Shown here piece after piece: positions 34,928 to 43,726 of a DNA stretch of 64,000 nucleotides. A program made the position numbers and the translations under genes. The DNA is taken from positions 62,001 through 126,000 of the forward strand of contig CAVUWK010000003.1 in NCBI GenBank assembly GCA_963745175.1. The letters are read 5' to 3'. A model generated the notes under the pieces. It did not search any database and was not told where the DNA came from. It was given only the letters and a program-made list of their open reading frames with translations. The first letter of the stretch is position 1. Each line of letters opens with the position of its first letter. The DNA is from Bog-473 sp963745175. GTDB lineage: Bacteria; Actinomycetota; Acidimicrobiia; Acidimicrobiales; RAAP-2.

Positions 34928-35343
34928 GCTGTGGTCCGCCTCAGGCAGCGTCGTCGGGGACCCGGGAAGGCCTGAACATGAGAAGAGCAGGCGACGACGG
35001 CGGACGGGGGGTAGATCGCACCGACGTCGCCTGGGTGCGCGGGGAGACGAAAACCCGCGCCCTGGTGACCAACGACCCGATGAGCCCGGCGCGGTGTGAG
35101 CGCTCCGGTCGGATCATGATGACCTCGGCCAGGGCTTCCTGGCCGCAATGGTGACCGGCACCGGTGCCGCAACGTTGGTCCCGGCTGGATTGATCCACGG
35201 TCGCCATCGGCTCACACGGTACGAAGCCGAGGTGAACGGCCCGTGAAACCGTTGCAACCATCAAGTGTTCTGCAGATGAACTCTTAATGCTGCGGCCCTG
35301 TTCAGAGGATTACGCTCCCCCACACACGAGTGGGAGGTGCCGG
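34928..35343. other. Divergent intergenic region holding a regulator-binding array
   Basis: No gene is evident in this 416-nt stretch. The right end contains the direct-repeat array described separately. The left two thirds have moderately lower coding signal in all frames; an 89-codon frame on the plus strand from 34885 begins inside the response regulator gene antisense and is not convincing. Both promoters of the divergent pair must lie here. Confidence 0.5.
35232..35281 (+). promoter_or_regulatory. Five 11-nt-phased direct repeats (PHO-box-like)
   Basis: GTGAAC at 35232, GTGAAA at 35243, GCAACC at 35254, GTGTTC at 35265 and ATGAAC at 35276 recur exactly every 11 nt. The first two are close to the GTTCAC direct repeats of PHO boxes (read on the other strand). 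Repeats of this spacing are bound by PhoB/PhoP/RegX3-type response regulators. The array ends 63 nt before the next gene at 35344. Confidence 0.55.
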
Positions 35344-35841
35344 ATGACCGAGGCCATGGGCCACGGCGTGAATCAGCGCAAGGCCATACAGATGACACCC
35401 GCCGAGGTCGAGGCGTTCCTCGGCGAGCGGCGGAACATGACGATGTGCTCCCTGTCCCACGACGGCTCGATCCACGCGGTGGCCATGTGGTACGGGTTTT
35501 TGGACGGCTGCGTCACCGTGGAGACGAAGGCCAAGTCGCAAAAGGTCCAGAACCTGCGCCGCGACCCCCGCCTCACCCTCCTCTTCGAGGACGGCGACTA
35601 CTACGAGGAATTGAGGGGCGTCGAGCTGGTGGGCCAGGCGGAGATCGTCGACGACCCGGACAAGCTCTGGGAGCTCGGCATCAGCGTCTACGAGCGCTAC
35701 AACGGGCCCTACACCGACGAGCTCAAGCCGATCCTCGAGATCATGCTGCACAAGCGGGTGGCGGTGAAGCTCAACGTCGAGCGGACCGTCAGCTGGGACC
35801 ACCGCAAGCTGGGACTACCCCCGACGCGCCCCGCCGCGTGA
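35344..35841 (+). CDS. PPOX-class flavin/F420-dependent oxidoreductase
   Basis: A 165-aa split-barrel protein. MTPAEVEAFLGERRNMTMCSL, the GSIHAVAMWYGF strand and TKAKSQKVQNLRRDPRLTLLFED are the family blocks. Relatives in actinobacteria bind F420 or FMN and reduce diverse substrates. GGGAGGTG is 5 nt before the ATG at 35344. The stop overlaps the start of the DUF2505 gene (GTGA). An array of 11-nt repeats upstream suggests control by a PhoB-type response regulator. Confidence 0.88.
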   Translation: MTEAMGHGVNQRKAIQMTPAEVEAFLGERRNMTMCSLSHDGSIHAVAMWYGFLDGCVTVETKAKSQKVQNLRRDPRLTLLFEDGDYYEELRGVELVGQAEIVDDPDKLWELGISVYERYNGPYTDELKPILEIMLHKRVAVKLNVERTVSWDHRKLGLPPTRPAA

Positions 35842-36332
35842 AATTCGCCGTCCGGCAGACGGTCGCGGTGCCGCCGGCGCGGGCCATGGCGGCGTACGGA
35901 TCGCCGGCTTTCTACCAGAATCGCCCCGAACGCGACGACATCGCGGTGCGCGAGGTCGTCCGTCACGAGGAAGCGGGCGACCGCACCCTCCTCGAGGTGC
36001 GCATGGCCTTCACCGGTTCGGTTTCGCCAGCGGTGCGGAGGGTGGTCGACCCGGCGAAGATGACGTGGATCACGCGGACCGAGATCATGCTCGCCGAGGC
36101 GCGCTCGAGCTGGGTCGTGCTGCCCGACCACTACCCGGACAGGCTCAGCGCCACTGGCACCTACCTCTTCGAGGAGGGCGACGGCGGTCCCGACGGCACC
36201 GACGTCGAGGTGGAGGGCGAGCTGAAGGTCCGCGTCCCCATCGTCGGGCGTTCGGTCGAGCGGGTCATCGTCTCGGGTCTGCAGGCCTACATCGCCGACG
36301 AGGTGGCCCGCATGGCGGACTGGGGAGGGTGA
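35838..36332 (+). CDS. DUF2505 (SRPBCC-like) protein
   Basis: A 164-aa protein beginning VKFAVRQTVAVPPARAMAAY and containing VREVVRHEEAGDRTLLEVRM and KMTWITRTE, a pattern of the DUF2505 family, which has a START-like lipid-binding fold. Function is unknown; such folds bind hydrophobic ligands. Its GTG overlaps the PPOX gene's stop by 4 nt. It converges with the wax ester synthase gene, 3 nt between stops. Confidence 0.82.
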   Translation: MKFAVRQTVAVPPARAMAAYGSPAFYQNRPERDDIAVREVVRHEEAGDRTLLEVRMAFTGSVSPAVRRVVDPAKMTWITRTEIMLAEARSSWVVLPDHYPDRLSATGTYLFEEGDGGPDGTDVEVEGELKVRVPIVGRSVERVIVSGLQAYIADEVARMADWGG

Positions 36333-36335
36333 CGC

Positions 36336-37745
36336 TCAGCCGGGCGGCTGCTCGCACACCTTGAGCATCTGCGTCATGCCGTCCTCGATGCCACCCGCCA
36401 GGATGTCGATGTCCGCGGTCGAGTCGTAGTCCCCGGTGATCCCGAAGTTGACCTCGCCGTCGTAGGAGAAGATGGCGATGCCGAGCCGCATCTGCCCGCC
36501 GAGGGGCACGTAGGGGAAGGCCCGGATCATCCGCCGGCCCGCGGCGTAGAGCGGGAACTGCGGGCCGGGCACGTTGGTCGTGACGGTATTCACGTTGCGC
36601 TGCCCCGCCCTCGTCGCCAGGCGCATTCCCAGGGCGAGCAGCATGGGCGGCGCGAAGCCCGACATGGAGGTCAGCGCCTCGCCGGCCAGCGCCTGACTGG
36701 AATCCTTGAGACCCTTCATCTGTTCGGTGATGACGTGGAGGCGCAGGGCGGGGTCGTCGATGTCGACCGGCAGCTCGGCGAACATGGCGGAGACCTTGTT
36801 CTCGTACGTGCCGTCGCCGACCGCCTTGCCCGCCGCGTCGCGCGGGCGGACCGAGACGGGCACGAGGGTGCGCACGATCCGCTCGACGTCTTCGCCGCGC
36901 GACAGCAGCAACTCGCGGAAGCCGTTGGTGATGCTGGCCAACACGACGTCGTTGAAGGTCCCACCGAGCGCGTGGCGCACCCGCTTGATGTCATCGACCG
37001 AGGTGGTGGCCCAGGCGTAGCGCCGGTGCGGGCCGAGCGGGCCGTTGAGACTCGAGGCCGGGGTCGGGCGCATGAGCCCGCCGAGGGAGAAGAGGCCACC
37101 GGCGACCTCGAGCGCGTAGCCCGCCATGCGGCGGAACGCCCGCGTCTGGGCCCGCGCCGCCCGCAACTGCTCGTACGGCGACTGCACGATGTTCTCGATC
37201 GCGTCCAGCATCAGCTCGAGACCCGAGGGCTCCGGGTGGGGCGACCAGTGGGACGGCTCGGGGCGCTCGGTCTCCGGGCTGAGGTCCATGATCACGGCCA
37301 GCAGGTCGGTGCCCGAGACGCCGTCGACCAGCGCGTGGTGGGTCTTGGCCAGTATCGACCAGCGGCCGTCCTCGAGCCCCTCGACCACCCAGATCTCCCA
37401 CAGCGGCTTCGAGCGGTCCAGCTGCTGCGCCATCACGCGGCCGACGAGCTTGCGCAGTTCGCTCTCCCCGCCGGGGGAGGGCAACGCCGTGTGGCGCAGG
37501 TGGTACTCGATGTTGAAGTGCGGGTCGTCGACCCACACCGGACGTCCGAGCTCGAACGGGACGAAGCGGACCTTCTGGCGATAGCGCGGGACGAGATCGA
37601 GCTTGGCCTCCACCATCGCCACGATGTCGCCGAACGGCGGCGGGGGTCCCTCGAAGATGGCCACCGAGGCGATGTGCATGTGGGACACCTGATCCTCGAT
37701 GTGGAGGAACGAAGCGTCCTGCGGGCTCAGGCGATCAGGGCCCAT
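36336..37745 (-). CDS. WS/DGAT-type O-acyltransferase
   Basis: A bifunctional wax ester synthase/diacylglycerol acyltransferase family protein of 469 aa that joins acyl-CoA to alcohols or diacylglycerol to make storage lipids. The catalytic motif is THHALVDGVSG with HHALVDG near residue 138. DVVLASITNGFRELL, TLVPVSVR and NTVTTNVPGPQFPLY are the other conserved blocks, ending with GQMRLGIAIFSYDGEVNFGI. Multiple copies are common in oil-storing actinobacteria. Its start is an ATG at 37745 with the usual LSPQDASFLHIE N-terminus. Confidence 0.93.
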   Translation of the reverse strand: MGPDRLSPQDASFLHIEDQVSHMHIASVAIFEGPPPPFGDIVAMVEAKLDLVPRYRQKVRFVPFELGRPVWVDDPHFNIEYHLRHTALPSPGGESELRKLVGRVMAQQLDRSKPLWEIWVVEGLEDGRWSILAKTHHALVDGVSGTDLLAVIMDLSPETERPEPSHWSPHPEPSGLELMLDAIENIVQSPYEQLRAARAQTRAFRRMAGYALEVAGGLFSLGGLMRPTPASSLNGPLGPHRRYAWATTSVDDIKRVRHALGGTFNDVVLASITNGFRELLLSRGEDVERIVRTLVPVSVRPRDAAGKAVGDGTYENKVSAMFAELPVDIDDPALRLHVITEQMKGLKDSSQALAGEALTSMSGFAPPMLLALGMRLATRAGQRNVNTVTTNVPGPQFPLYAAGRRMIRAFPYVPLGGQMRLGIAIFSYDGEVNFGITGDYDSTADIDILAGGIEDGMTQMLKVCEQPPG

Positions 37746-37811
37746 CGACCCTCCCTTCAGGGCTACCCCCGATCGCCCACGTTACTACCGGCCGGTCCGG
37801 CTCTCCGAGGG

Positions 37812-38831
37812 TCAGCCAGCGTCCGCGGCGGCGAGCGGATCGCCGAGCGAGGCGAGGAAGGGCGTGGCGAGAATGCGCTGGCGGGTCTCCTCGTAGGCCG
37901 CCTCGATCACCTGAGGGCCTCGGTCCTCGGCCATCGCCCGCAAGCCCATGGCACGGCGTGACTCGGCCCCCGGCTCCAAGCTGATCACCGTGGTCCCGGC
38001 CTCTTCCAGCCGCGCGATCTCGCGCTCCATGCGCCGGTGGACTGCCCGCCGGAGCCACCCGTCGGCCCCGTTGGCACTGCCGCGCGCCGCGGACATGGAC
38101 GAGACGATGACCACGACGTCGAGGTCCTCCGAGCGGAGCACGTCGGCGTTGGTGACCGAGTGCACGCCACCGTCCACGTACTCGGTGCCGCCGATCTCGA
38201 CCGGTCGGAAGTAGCCCGGGATGGCGCACGACGCCAGCACGGCGGCGGCGAGCCGCGCCGGGGGCGCCCCCTCCCGGCCGAAGACGACCCGGGCCCCGTC
38301 GGATCGCCGGACGGTGCAGATCCGCAGCCCCTCCGGCCAACGGCTGCCCATGTGCTCGTCGAGGCCCCGGGCCCGCTCGGAGATGTCGATCGTCCCCCGC
38401 GGGAGCAGCGTCATGGCCGCCACCTCGGGCCGGAAGGCCAGGGGCCGCCGGACGACCCGCGTGATCAGGGCCGGGGACGGCAGGTTCCAGGGGCGGAAGA
38501 GCGAACCCACCGACGGGGTCGGCAGCGGCTCGCCGTCGGAAGGGAGGATGCGGCGAAGGATGGCGCCGCCCCGGCGTGACGTCGGCACCCCGTACAGCGA
38601 CGCGGCGAGGTCGGTGGCGGACACCCCGACACGCAGCGCCGCACCGGTGACCGAGCCGGCGGAGGTGCCGACGATGATGGAGGCCTTCCGCGGATCCCAG
38701 CCGGCCTCGCGCCGCAACGCCGACAGGACGCCGGCCTGGTAGGCCTGGCCCACGACGCCCCCGGCGCCGAGCACGATACCGATCGATTGAGCCTTCCGGC
38801 TCGCGAATCCCCCACGGATCACCTTCACCAC
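37812..38831 (-). CDS. Patatin-like phospholipase
   Basis: A 339-aa lipid acyl hydrolase. The glycine-rich oxyanion motif is VLGAGGVVGQAYQAG, the nucleophile Ser57 is in VGTSAGS, and YVDGGVHS carries the catalytic Asp of the Ser-Asp dyad. The N-terminus is slightly basic. It begins at a GTG (38831, or 38828) behind AAAGGTGAG. It is separated from the acyltransferase gene by 66 nt on the same strand; both deal with acyl lipids. Whether it acts on host-cell or storage lipids is unknown. Confidence 0.92.
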   Translation of the reverse strand: MVKVIRGGFASRKAQSIGIVLGAGGVVGQAYQAGVLSALRREAGWDPRKASIIVGTSAGSVTGAALRVGVSATDLAASLYGVPTSRRGGAILRRILPSDGEPLPTPSVGSLFRPWNLPSPALITRVVRRPLAFRPEVAAMTLLPRGTIDISERARGLDEHMGSRWPEGLRICTVRRSDGARVVFGREGAPPARLAAAVLASCAIPGYFRPVEIGGTEYVDGGVHSVTNADVLRSEDLDVVVIVSSMSAARGSANGADGWLRRAVHRRMEREIARLEEAGTTVISLEPGAESRRAMGLRAMAEDRGPQVIEAAYEETRQRILATPFLASLGDPLAAADAG

Positions 38832-38967
38832 TCACCTTTCTACCCGGCGAACGGACTCTGCGCGCAGGTTTCCGCATCCGGACGATCAGCCCAGTGGGAC
38901 GGCGGTTGCACCCCGACGCGCGCGCCCGCACCGTGGGGGGCGTCCGGCGTTACTGTGCGGAGCCGGG

Positions 38968-39651
38968 ATGCCCACGACCCGCGCCGACCTGCACCGGATT
39001 GCCGTCCACGTCCTCGGACGCCGGCGCGCCGCGGTGAGCGGGCGCTTCGGCCTCCGGGCCAGCCCGCTCGGTGTCGCCACCCCCGCCTTCGGGCCCGAGC
39101 CCGAGGTGGTGCGGGCCGCCGGTCCGCACCTCGTCCGTGAGGTGGGCGCGCAAGCACGGTCCATGCCCATGGACGGGGCGACGCTGGCCGAACTGGCGGC
39201 GTTCGTCGAGACGGACCTGACCTCGGACTTCTCTGCGGGCCCCGCGACGCCGGAGCCGGGTCCACCCGACGAGCCGCTGCACCTCGTGGAGGAAGACCTC
39301 GATGCGTTGTATGGATGGTTCGACCTCGGCTGGCGGGTGCTCGACGTCGTCACGTCGGACCAGGCGCCAGGGCGGGGCTGGGCCACCATCCAGCTCTGGC
39401 CCGAGCACTTCGACGTGGGAACGGGCCTCGACCTCGGGTCCGGGCGCGGCGTCAACCTCGGATTCTCGCCCGGGGACGCCTTCTCGGAGGAAGCGTATGT
39501 CTACGTCGGACCGTGGGGTCCCGAGCGGCCGGGCGACCCCGGCTATTGGAACGCGCCGTTCGGCGCGGTCGTGCCGCAGTCGGCAGCCGACGACGCCGAG
39601 GCAGCCGCGGCCTTCCTGCGGAGAGGCCTCGCGCTCCTGGCGATCAGGTAG
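38968..39651 (+). CDS. Conserved hypothetical protein
   Basis: A 227-aa protein without a signal peptide, membrane helix or familiar motif. It begins MPTTRADLHRIAVHVLGRRR and then has FGLRASPLGVATPAFGPEPEVVR; the middle has DLGWRVLDVV and WPEHFDVGTGLDLGSGRGVN. The spacing of Trp and Gly residues suggests a compact globular fold, and this kind of protein is scattered in actinobacteria. It lies alone, divergent from the patatin gene and converging with the response regulator gene. No function is proposed. Confidence 0.75.
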   Translation: MPTTRADLHRIAVHVLGRRRAAVSGRFGLRASPLGVATPAFGPEPEVVRAAGPHLVREVGAQARSMPMDGATLAELAAFVETDLTSDFSAGPATPEPGPPDEPLHLVEEDLDALYGWFDLGWRVLDVVTSDQAPGRGWATIQLWPEHFDVGTGLDLGSGRGVNLGFSPGDAFSEEAYVYVGPWGPERPGDPGYWNAPFGAVVPQSAADDAEAAAAFLRRGLALLAIR

Positions 39652-39670
39652 GCGCCGCCCGACGCGACGG

Positions 39671-40327
39671 TCAGGAGTCGAGGAAGCGGAGCACCGCCAG
39701 CACGCGGCGATGGTCCTTGTCGGAGACCGGCAGATCGAGCTTGGCGAAGATGTTGGCGACGTGCTTCTCGACCGCGCCCTCGCTGACGACCAGCACGTGG
39801 GCGATGGCGGCATTGGAGCGTCCCTCGGCCATGAGCGCCAGGACCTCCCGCTCGCGCACAGTGAGGACGGACAGCGAGCCGGCGCGCCGCGTGGCGCCCA
39901 GCAGTTGCGTGACGACTTCGGGATCCAAAGCGGTACCTCCGACGGCGACCCGCTCCAACGCCTCGACGAAGTCGCTGACATCGGCCACCCGGTCCTTCAA
40001 CAGGTAGCCGATGCCGGCGGCATCGTCGGCGAGGAGGTCGGCGGCGTAGCGGGTCTCGATGTACTGGGAGAACAGGAGGATGCCCAACCCCTCGTGGCGG
40101 GCGCGCAACTCGAGCGCGAGGCGCAGGCCCTCGTCGGTGAAGGTCGGCGGCATGCGGATGTCGATCACCGCGACGTCGGGCGGGTTCTGGGCCACCGAGC
40201 TGCGTAGCGCAGCCGGATCCCCGACGGCGCCCGTGATGGCGAAGCCGCGGTCGACGAGCAGCTGGACCAGCCCGTCGCGCAGGATGGCGGAGTCCTCGGC
40301 GATGGCGATACGGAGCGCGCCGACCAT
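39671..40327 (-). CDS. NarL/LuxR-family response regulator
   Basis: A 218-aa receiver plus LuxR helix-turn-helix protein. Asp56 in DVAVIDIRMPP is the phosphorylation site and YLLKDRVAD has the conserved Lys. The C-terminal LTVREREVLALMAEGRSN followed by VSEGAVEKHVANIFAKL is the DNA-binding domain. Its start touches the stop of the sensor kinase (TGATG). It is the last gene of the ABC-2 exporter operon, so it probably controls that exporter. Confidence 0.95.
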   Translation of the reverse strand: MVGALRIAIAEDSAILRDGLVQLLVDRGFAITGAVGDPAALRSSVAQNPPDVAVIDIRMPPTFTDEGLRLALELRARHEGLGILLFSQYIETRYAADLLADDAAGIGYLLKDRVADVSDFVEALERVAVGGTALDPEVVTQLLGATRRAGSLSVLTVREREVLALMAEGRSNAAIAHVLVVSEGAVEKHVANIFAKLDLPVSDKDHRRVLAVLRFLDS

Positions 40328-41727
40328 CAGGCGCCGAGGGGGAGGTCGACGGTGACCACGGTCGGGCCGCCGGGGGGGCTGACGAGGTTGAGCCGCCCGT
40401 CCACGGCGTGCACCCGGTCGACCAGTCCGGCGAGGCCGCTCGAAGAGGAGCCGACCGTCGTCAGCTGTGCACCGCCCGTTCCGTCGTCACGCACGACGAT
40501 GCGCAGCCACGTGCCCTGCTGCGCGCAGGAGACCGAGGCCCGCGAGGCCTGGGCGTGCTGGGCCACGTTGGCGAGGAGCTCCGCCACGCAGAAGTAGGCG
40601 ATCGCCTCGATGGCCTGCGTCGGCCGCGCCTGCAGATCGACGGAGACCTCGCTGGGCACCGCGCTGCGGGCGGCCAGCGTGGCCAGGGCGCCCTCCAGGC
40701 CGATGTCGAGCGCCGGCGGGTGGATCCCGCGGGCGATGTCGCGCAGCTCGGCGATGGCTTCCTTCGCCCCGCGGTGGGCGGCATCGACGAGTTCACGCAC
40801 CCGGGCGAGGTCGACGTGCTCGGCGTCGTCCTCGAGCTTCTCCTTCGCCATGCCGAGACGCATGGCGAGCGCCACCAGCTGGGCCTGGGTGCCGTCGTGC
40901 AGGTCGCGCTCGATCCGGCGCAGCGTCGCGGCCGAAGCGTCGACCGTGTGCGTCCGGGCCTGCTCGAGAGAGCGCACCCGGGTGGCCATGGGATCGGGCC
41001 CGAGCAGGCCGCGGACGAGCATGCGGTCGACATTGGCGAAGCCCCGCATGACCCAGGGCGCAGCGAAGAAGAAGACGGCGCCGAGAATGAAGATGCCCAC
41101 ACTGCGGAAGAAGCCGATCGGACCGTTGTTGAAGGAATGTTGTGGGAAGAACACCTGGGCGAGCCCCCACACAGGGAGGCCGCCCCCGTTTCGGCCGAGG
41201 AGCGGGTCCGTGAGGCAGGCGAACGCGTCCCACCACAGGCTGACGGCGACCAGGACACCGAGGATCGACCACGGCACCTTGAGCGCGAGGTAGCCCACGG
41301 CGCGCCAGGCGACACGGTCGCGCAGGCAGGACTGGAGCCAGCCCAGGAAACCGGGACGCCCGGCGAAGGGCTGGGGGTCCTCCAGCACCTCGCCGAGCAT
41401 GCTCCGGGCCAGACCCCGCTCGAGGCCTCCGATGCCACGGGCGCTCCGCAATGACAGCGCCAACACGGCCAGGCCGAAGAACGTGATGGCCAGGATGAGG
41501 CCGGCCGCCATGGTGGCCGACACGAAGAACAGTCCGACCCCCGCCAGCGCGGAGCTCAGAAGAAAGAAGGCCAGCTCGCTCCACACCCGCTTCGTGAAGG
41601 GCTCGTGCAGGATCCGGCGCGCCAGGACCCTGACCCGTTCGGCTTGCTCCTCGCTCAGCGCAAGCCCCACCTCGCGACCCCGGATGCGCACCCTGACGCC
41701 GCTGTCGTCGGCTTGATCCGGCGTCAC
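40327..41727 (-). CDS. Sensor histidine kinase (HisKA_3 type)
   Basis: A 466-aa membrane sensor. Four to five helices occupy residues 50-260. The phospho-accepting His is in RIERDLHDGTQAQLVAL (near 276), which is the HisKA_3 (NarX-like) form. ATP-binding HATPase_c motifs include VAELLANVAQHAQAS, VRDDGTGGA and SSSGLAGLVDRV. There is no obvious extracellular sensor domain, so it may detect membrane stress or depend on the exporter. It overlaps the ABC permease stop (GTGA) and the response regulator start. Confidence 0.92.
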   Translation of the reverse strand: MTPDQADDSGVRVRIRGREVGLALSEEQAERVRVLARRILHEPFTKRVWSELAFFLLSSALAGVGLFFVSATMAAGLILAITFFGLAVLALSLRSARGIGGLERGLARSMLGEVLEDPQPFAGRPGFLGWLQSCLRDRVAWRAVGYLALKVPWSILGVLVAVSLWWDAFACLTDPLLGRNGGGLPVWGLAQVFFPQHSFNNGPIGFFRSVGIFILGAVFFFAAPWVMRGFANVDRMLVRGLLGPDPMATRVRSLEQARTHTVDASAATLRRIERDLHDGTQAQLVALAMRLGMAKEKLEDDAEHVDLARVRELVDAAHRGAKEAIAELRDIARGIHPPALDIGLEGALATLAARSAVPSEVSVDLQARPTQAIEAIAYFCVAELLANVAQHAQASRASVSCAQQGTWLRIVVRDDGTGGAQLTTVGSSSSGLAGLVDRVHAVDGRLNLVSPPGGPTVVTVDLPLGA

Positions 41728-42563
41728 GCGTCTCGCCGGTGGAGGAGCAGGGCGCCGAGGCCCAGCGCCGCGATGCAGTAGGTGAGCATGACCACGACTC
41801 CAAGTGTGACCGACAGCGAGTTGTACTGCCGCACGACGGCTGCGACCGAGTTGGCGAAGATGAGCTCGGGGGCGTAACGGGAGATGCTCTCCGAGATCGA
41901 GTGGAGGAGGATCGGTGCCAGCAACGCGAAGCCGGCGAACGCCGCAATGGCGCCTGCGGTGTGACGGATGACGGTGCCGAGACCCAGCCCGAGCAGCGCG
42001 AAGAGCGCGAGGAAGGCTCCGGACAGCGCCACCGCCCGCAACACACCTGGCTGACCGAGCGAGGCAGTGGGAGCGCCACCCGAGAGCACGGCCTGGCCTT
42101 CGAAGAAGACGATGAAGCTCAGCGCCTCACCGATGACAAGTGTGCAAAGCCCGACGACGAGGACCTTGGCCGTGAGCAGCACGCCACGGCGCGGCATGGC
42201 GGCCAGTGACGAGCGGATCGTCCCCGTGCCGTACTCGCCGCTCATGGCAAGGACGCCGAGAACCCCGATGGCGAGGGAACCGACGGCGAGGCCGGCCAAT
42301 GACTGGTTGGTGGGATCGAAGCCCCGGTACCACTGGGCGGGGTGGTGCAGGACACTCCGGGTGGACAAGAAGGTCACGAGCAACGCCCCGGCAGCGGTGA
42401 TGAGCAGTGTCCATCTGGTCGAGCGCAACGAGACGAGCTTGGTCCACTCGGCCCGCATGGCCTGGCGCAGGCCGGCGCGCCAGGGGCCGGCGCCGGCGGT
42501 GCGGACGCCGGCGGTGCGCGCGCCGCCCGTGGTCACGACGGTCGTCATGGGGAGGGAGGTCAT
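41724..42563 (-). CDS. ABC-2 type transporter permease
   Basis: A 279-aa permease with about six helices. AEWTKLVSLRSTRWTLL opens the first helix, typical of ABC-2 permeases paired with a DrrA-like ATPase. AMSGEYGTGTIRSSLAAMPRR matches the conserved cytoplasmic loop. AAAGGA precedes the ATG at 42563. It overlaps the sensor kinase GTG. The likely substrate is a drug, lipid or peptide. Confidence 0.9.
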   Translation of the reverse strand: MTSLPMTTVVTTGGARTAGVRTAGAGPWRAGLRQAMRAEWTKLVSLRSTRWTLLITAAGALLVTFLSTRSVLHHPAQWYRGFDPTNQSLAGLAVGSLAIGVLGVLAMSGEYGTGTIRSSLAAMPRRGVLLTAKVLVVGLCTLVIGEALSFIVFFEGQAVLSGGAPTASLGQPGVLRAVALSGAFLALFALLGLGLGTVIRHTAGAIAAFAGFALLAPILLHSISESISRYAPELIFANSVAAVVRQYNSLSVTLGVVVMLTYCIAALGLGALLLHRRDA

Positions 42564-42574
42564 CGGAGGTCCTT

Positions 42575-43513
42575 TCAACGTGTCGGCAGCGCGGCCGCGG
42601 CGCGGTCGACGGTGTGCGAGTGGTACTCGACGGACGAGCTGGTGAGGTCCATGAAGACGTCTTCGAGCGACGCCCGCAGCGGGGTGAGCTCGTGCACGGT
42701 GAGCTCCAGATCGGCCGCCAGGTCACCGACGGCGGCCGAGGATAGGCCCGAGGCGACAATGGCGCCGTCGTCCTCGACGGAGGGCCGCGCCCCGGCTCGC
42801 GACAGCGCCGCCACGAAGCGCTGCGGCGTCGGGGTCACGATCCGCACCGCGTCGCTCTGGTGACGGGCCACGAAGTCGTCGACGCTGGTCTCGGCGATCA
42901 GAGTGCCGCGGCCGATGACCACGAGGCGCTCCGCGGTCAGCGCCATCTCGTTGATGAGGTGGCTCGACACCAGCACCGTCCGGCCCTCCGACGCCAGGTC
43001 CCGCAGCAGGTGGCGGACCCAACGGATGCCCTCGGGGTCGAGGCCGTTGACCGGCTCGTCGAAGAGCAGCACACCGGGGTCCCCGAGGAGGGCGCTGGCG
43101 ATTCCGAGCCGCTGTCCCATGCCGAGCGAGAACTTCCCCGCCCTCCGGTCGGCGACCGCGGTGAGCCCGACGATGTCGAGGACGGCATCGACCCGCGCCT
43201 CCGGGATGTCGTTGGTCTGCGCGAGCCAGCGCAGGTGGTTCCGGGCGCTCCGGCCCGGGTGGAAGGCCTTGGCGTCCAGCAGGGATCCCACCTCGCGCAA
43301 CGGCCAGGACAACTCTGCGTAGGCGCAGCCGTTCACGAAGGCGGTTCCGCCGTCGGGCACGTCGAGCCCGAGGATCATGCGCATGGTGGTGGACTTGCCC
43401 GAGCCGTTGGGCCCCAAGAACCCGGTGACGACGCCCGGCGTGACGGCGAAGCTCAGGTCGTCGACCGCCAGCGTGTTGCCGTAGCGCTTGGTCAGCCCGT
43501 GGGTGACGATCAT
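42575..43513 (-). CDS. ABC transporter ATP-binding protein (DrrA/BcrA-like)
   Basis: A 312-aa nucleotide-binding subunit. Walker A is GPNGSGKST, the signature FSLGMGQRL, Walker B VLLFDEPVNGLDP, and the H-loop SSHLINEMA. The C-terminal 90 residues are the extension common to DrrA-type exporters. The ATG at 43513 has GAAGGAGA 8 nt upstream. It is the first gene of an operon with permease, sensor kinase and response regulator. Confidence 0.95.
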   Translation of the reverse strand: MIVTHGLTKRYGNTLAVDDLSFAVTPGVVTGFLGPNGSGKSTTMRMILGLDVPDGGTAFVNGCAYAELSWPLREVGSLLDAKAFHPGRSARNHLRWLAQTNDIPEARVDAVLDIVGLTAVADRRAGKFSLGMGQRLGIASALLGDPGVLLFDEPVNGLDPEGIRWVRHLLRDLASEGRTVLVSSHLINEMALTAERLVVIGRGTLIAETSVDDFVARHQSDAVRIVTPTPQRFVAALSRAGARPSVEDDGAIVASGLSSAAVGDLAADLELTVHELTPLRASLEDVFMDLTSSSVEYHSHTVDRAAAALPTR

Positions 43514-43640
43514 GGGTCTCCTTCCACAATCCGGCCCGGACACTCCGCGCCGCTCGCTCCCAGCATGAGGCTCCGCCGCCGGGATGAGAATGCCGCTACC
43601 GGGCGTTCTGGGACTGGGGCTAGCACCCCGCTGGGTGGGC

Positions 43641-43665
43641 GTCACCCAAGTGACCACACGGTGAC
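43641..43665. promoter_or_regulatory. Inverted repeat in the exporter/sigma divergent gap
   Basis: GTCACC at 43641-43646 and GGTGAC at 43660-43665 form an inverted repeat with a 13-nt spacer containing GTGACC. It lies between the divergent ABC operon and the sigma-factor gene and could be an operator for either. Confidence 0.35.
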
Positions 43666-43712
43666 AATTCGGGGGCTGCCACGAGCATTTCACCTGGGCG
43701 GGACCTACGATC

Positions 43713-43726
43713 CCCCGCATGCGGGG
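43713..43726. promoter_or_regulatory. Perfect palindrome over the sigma-factor start codon
   Basis: CCCCGCATGCGGGG is a perfect 14-bp palindrome with the ATG (43719) in its centre. It may be an operator or an mRNA hairpin that hides the start codon. Confidence 0.4.

Noticed and set aside
34885..35154. Plus-strand frame overlapping the response regulator start
   Set aside because: Weak codon bias and antisense overlap; the intergenic region is needed for two divergent promoters.
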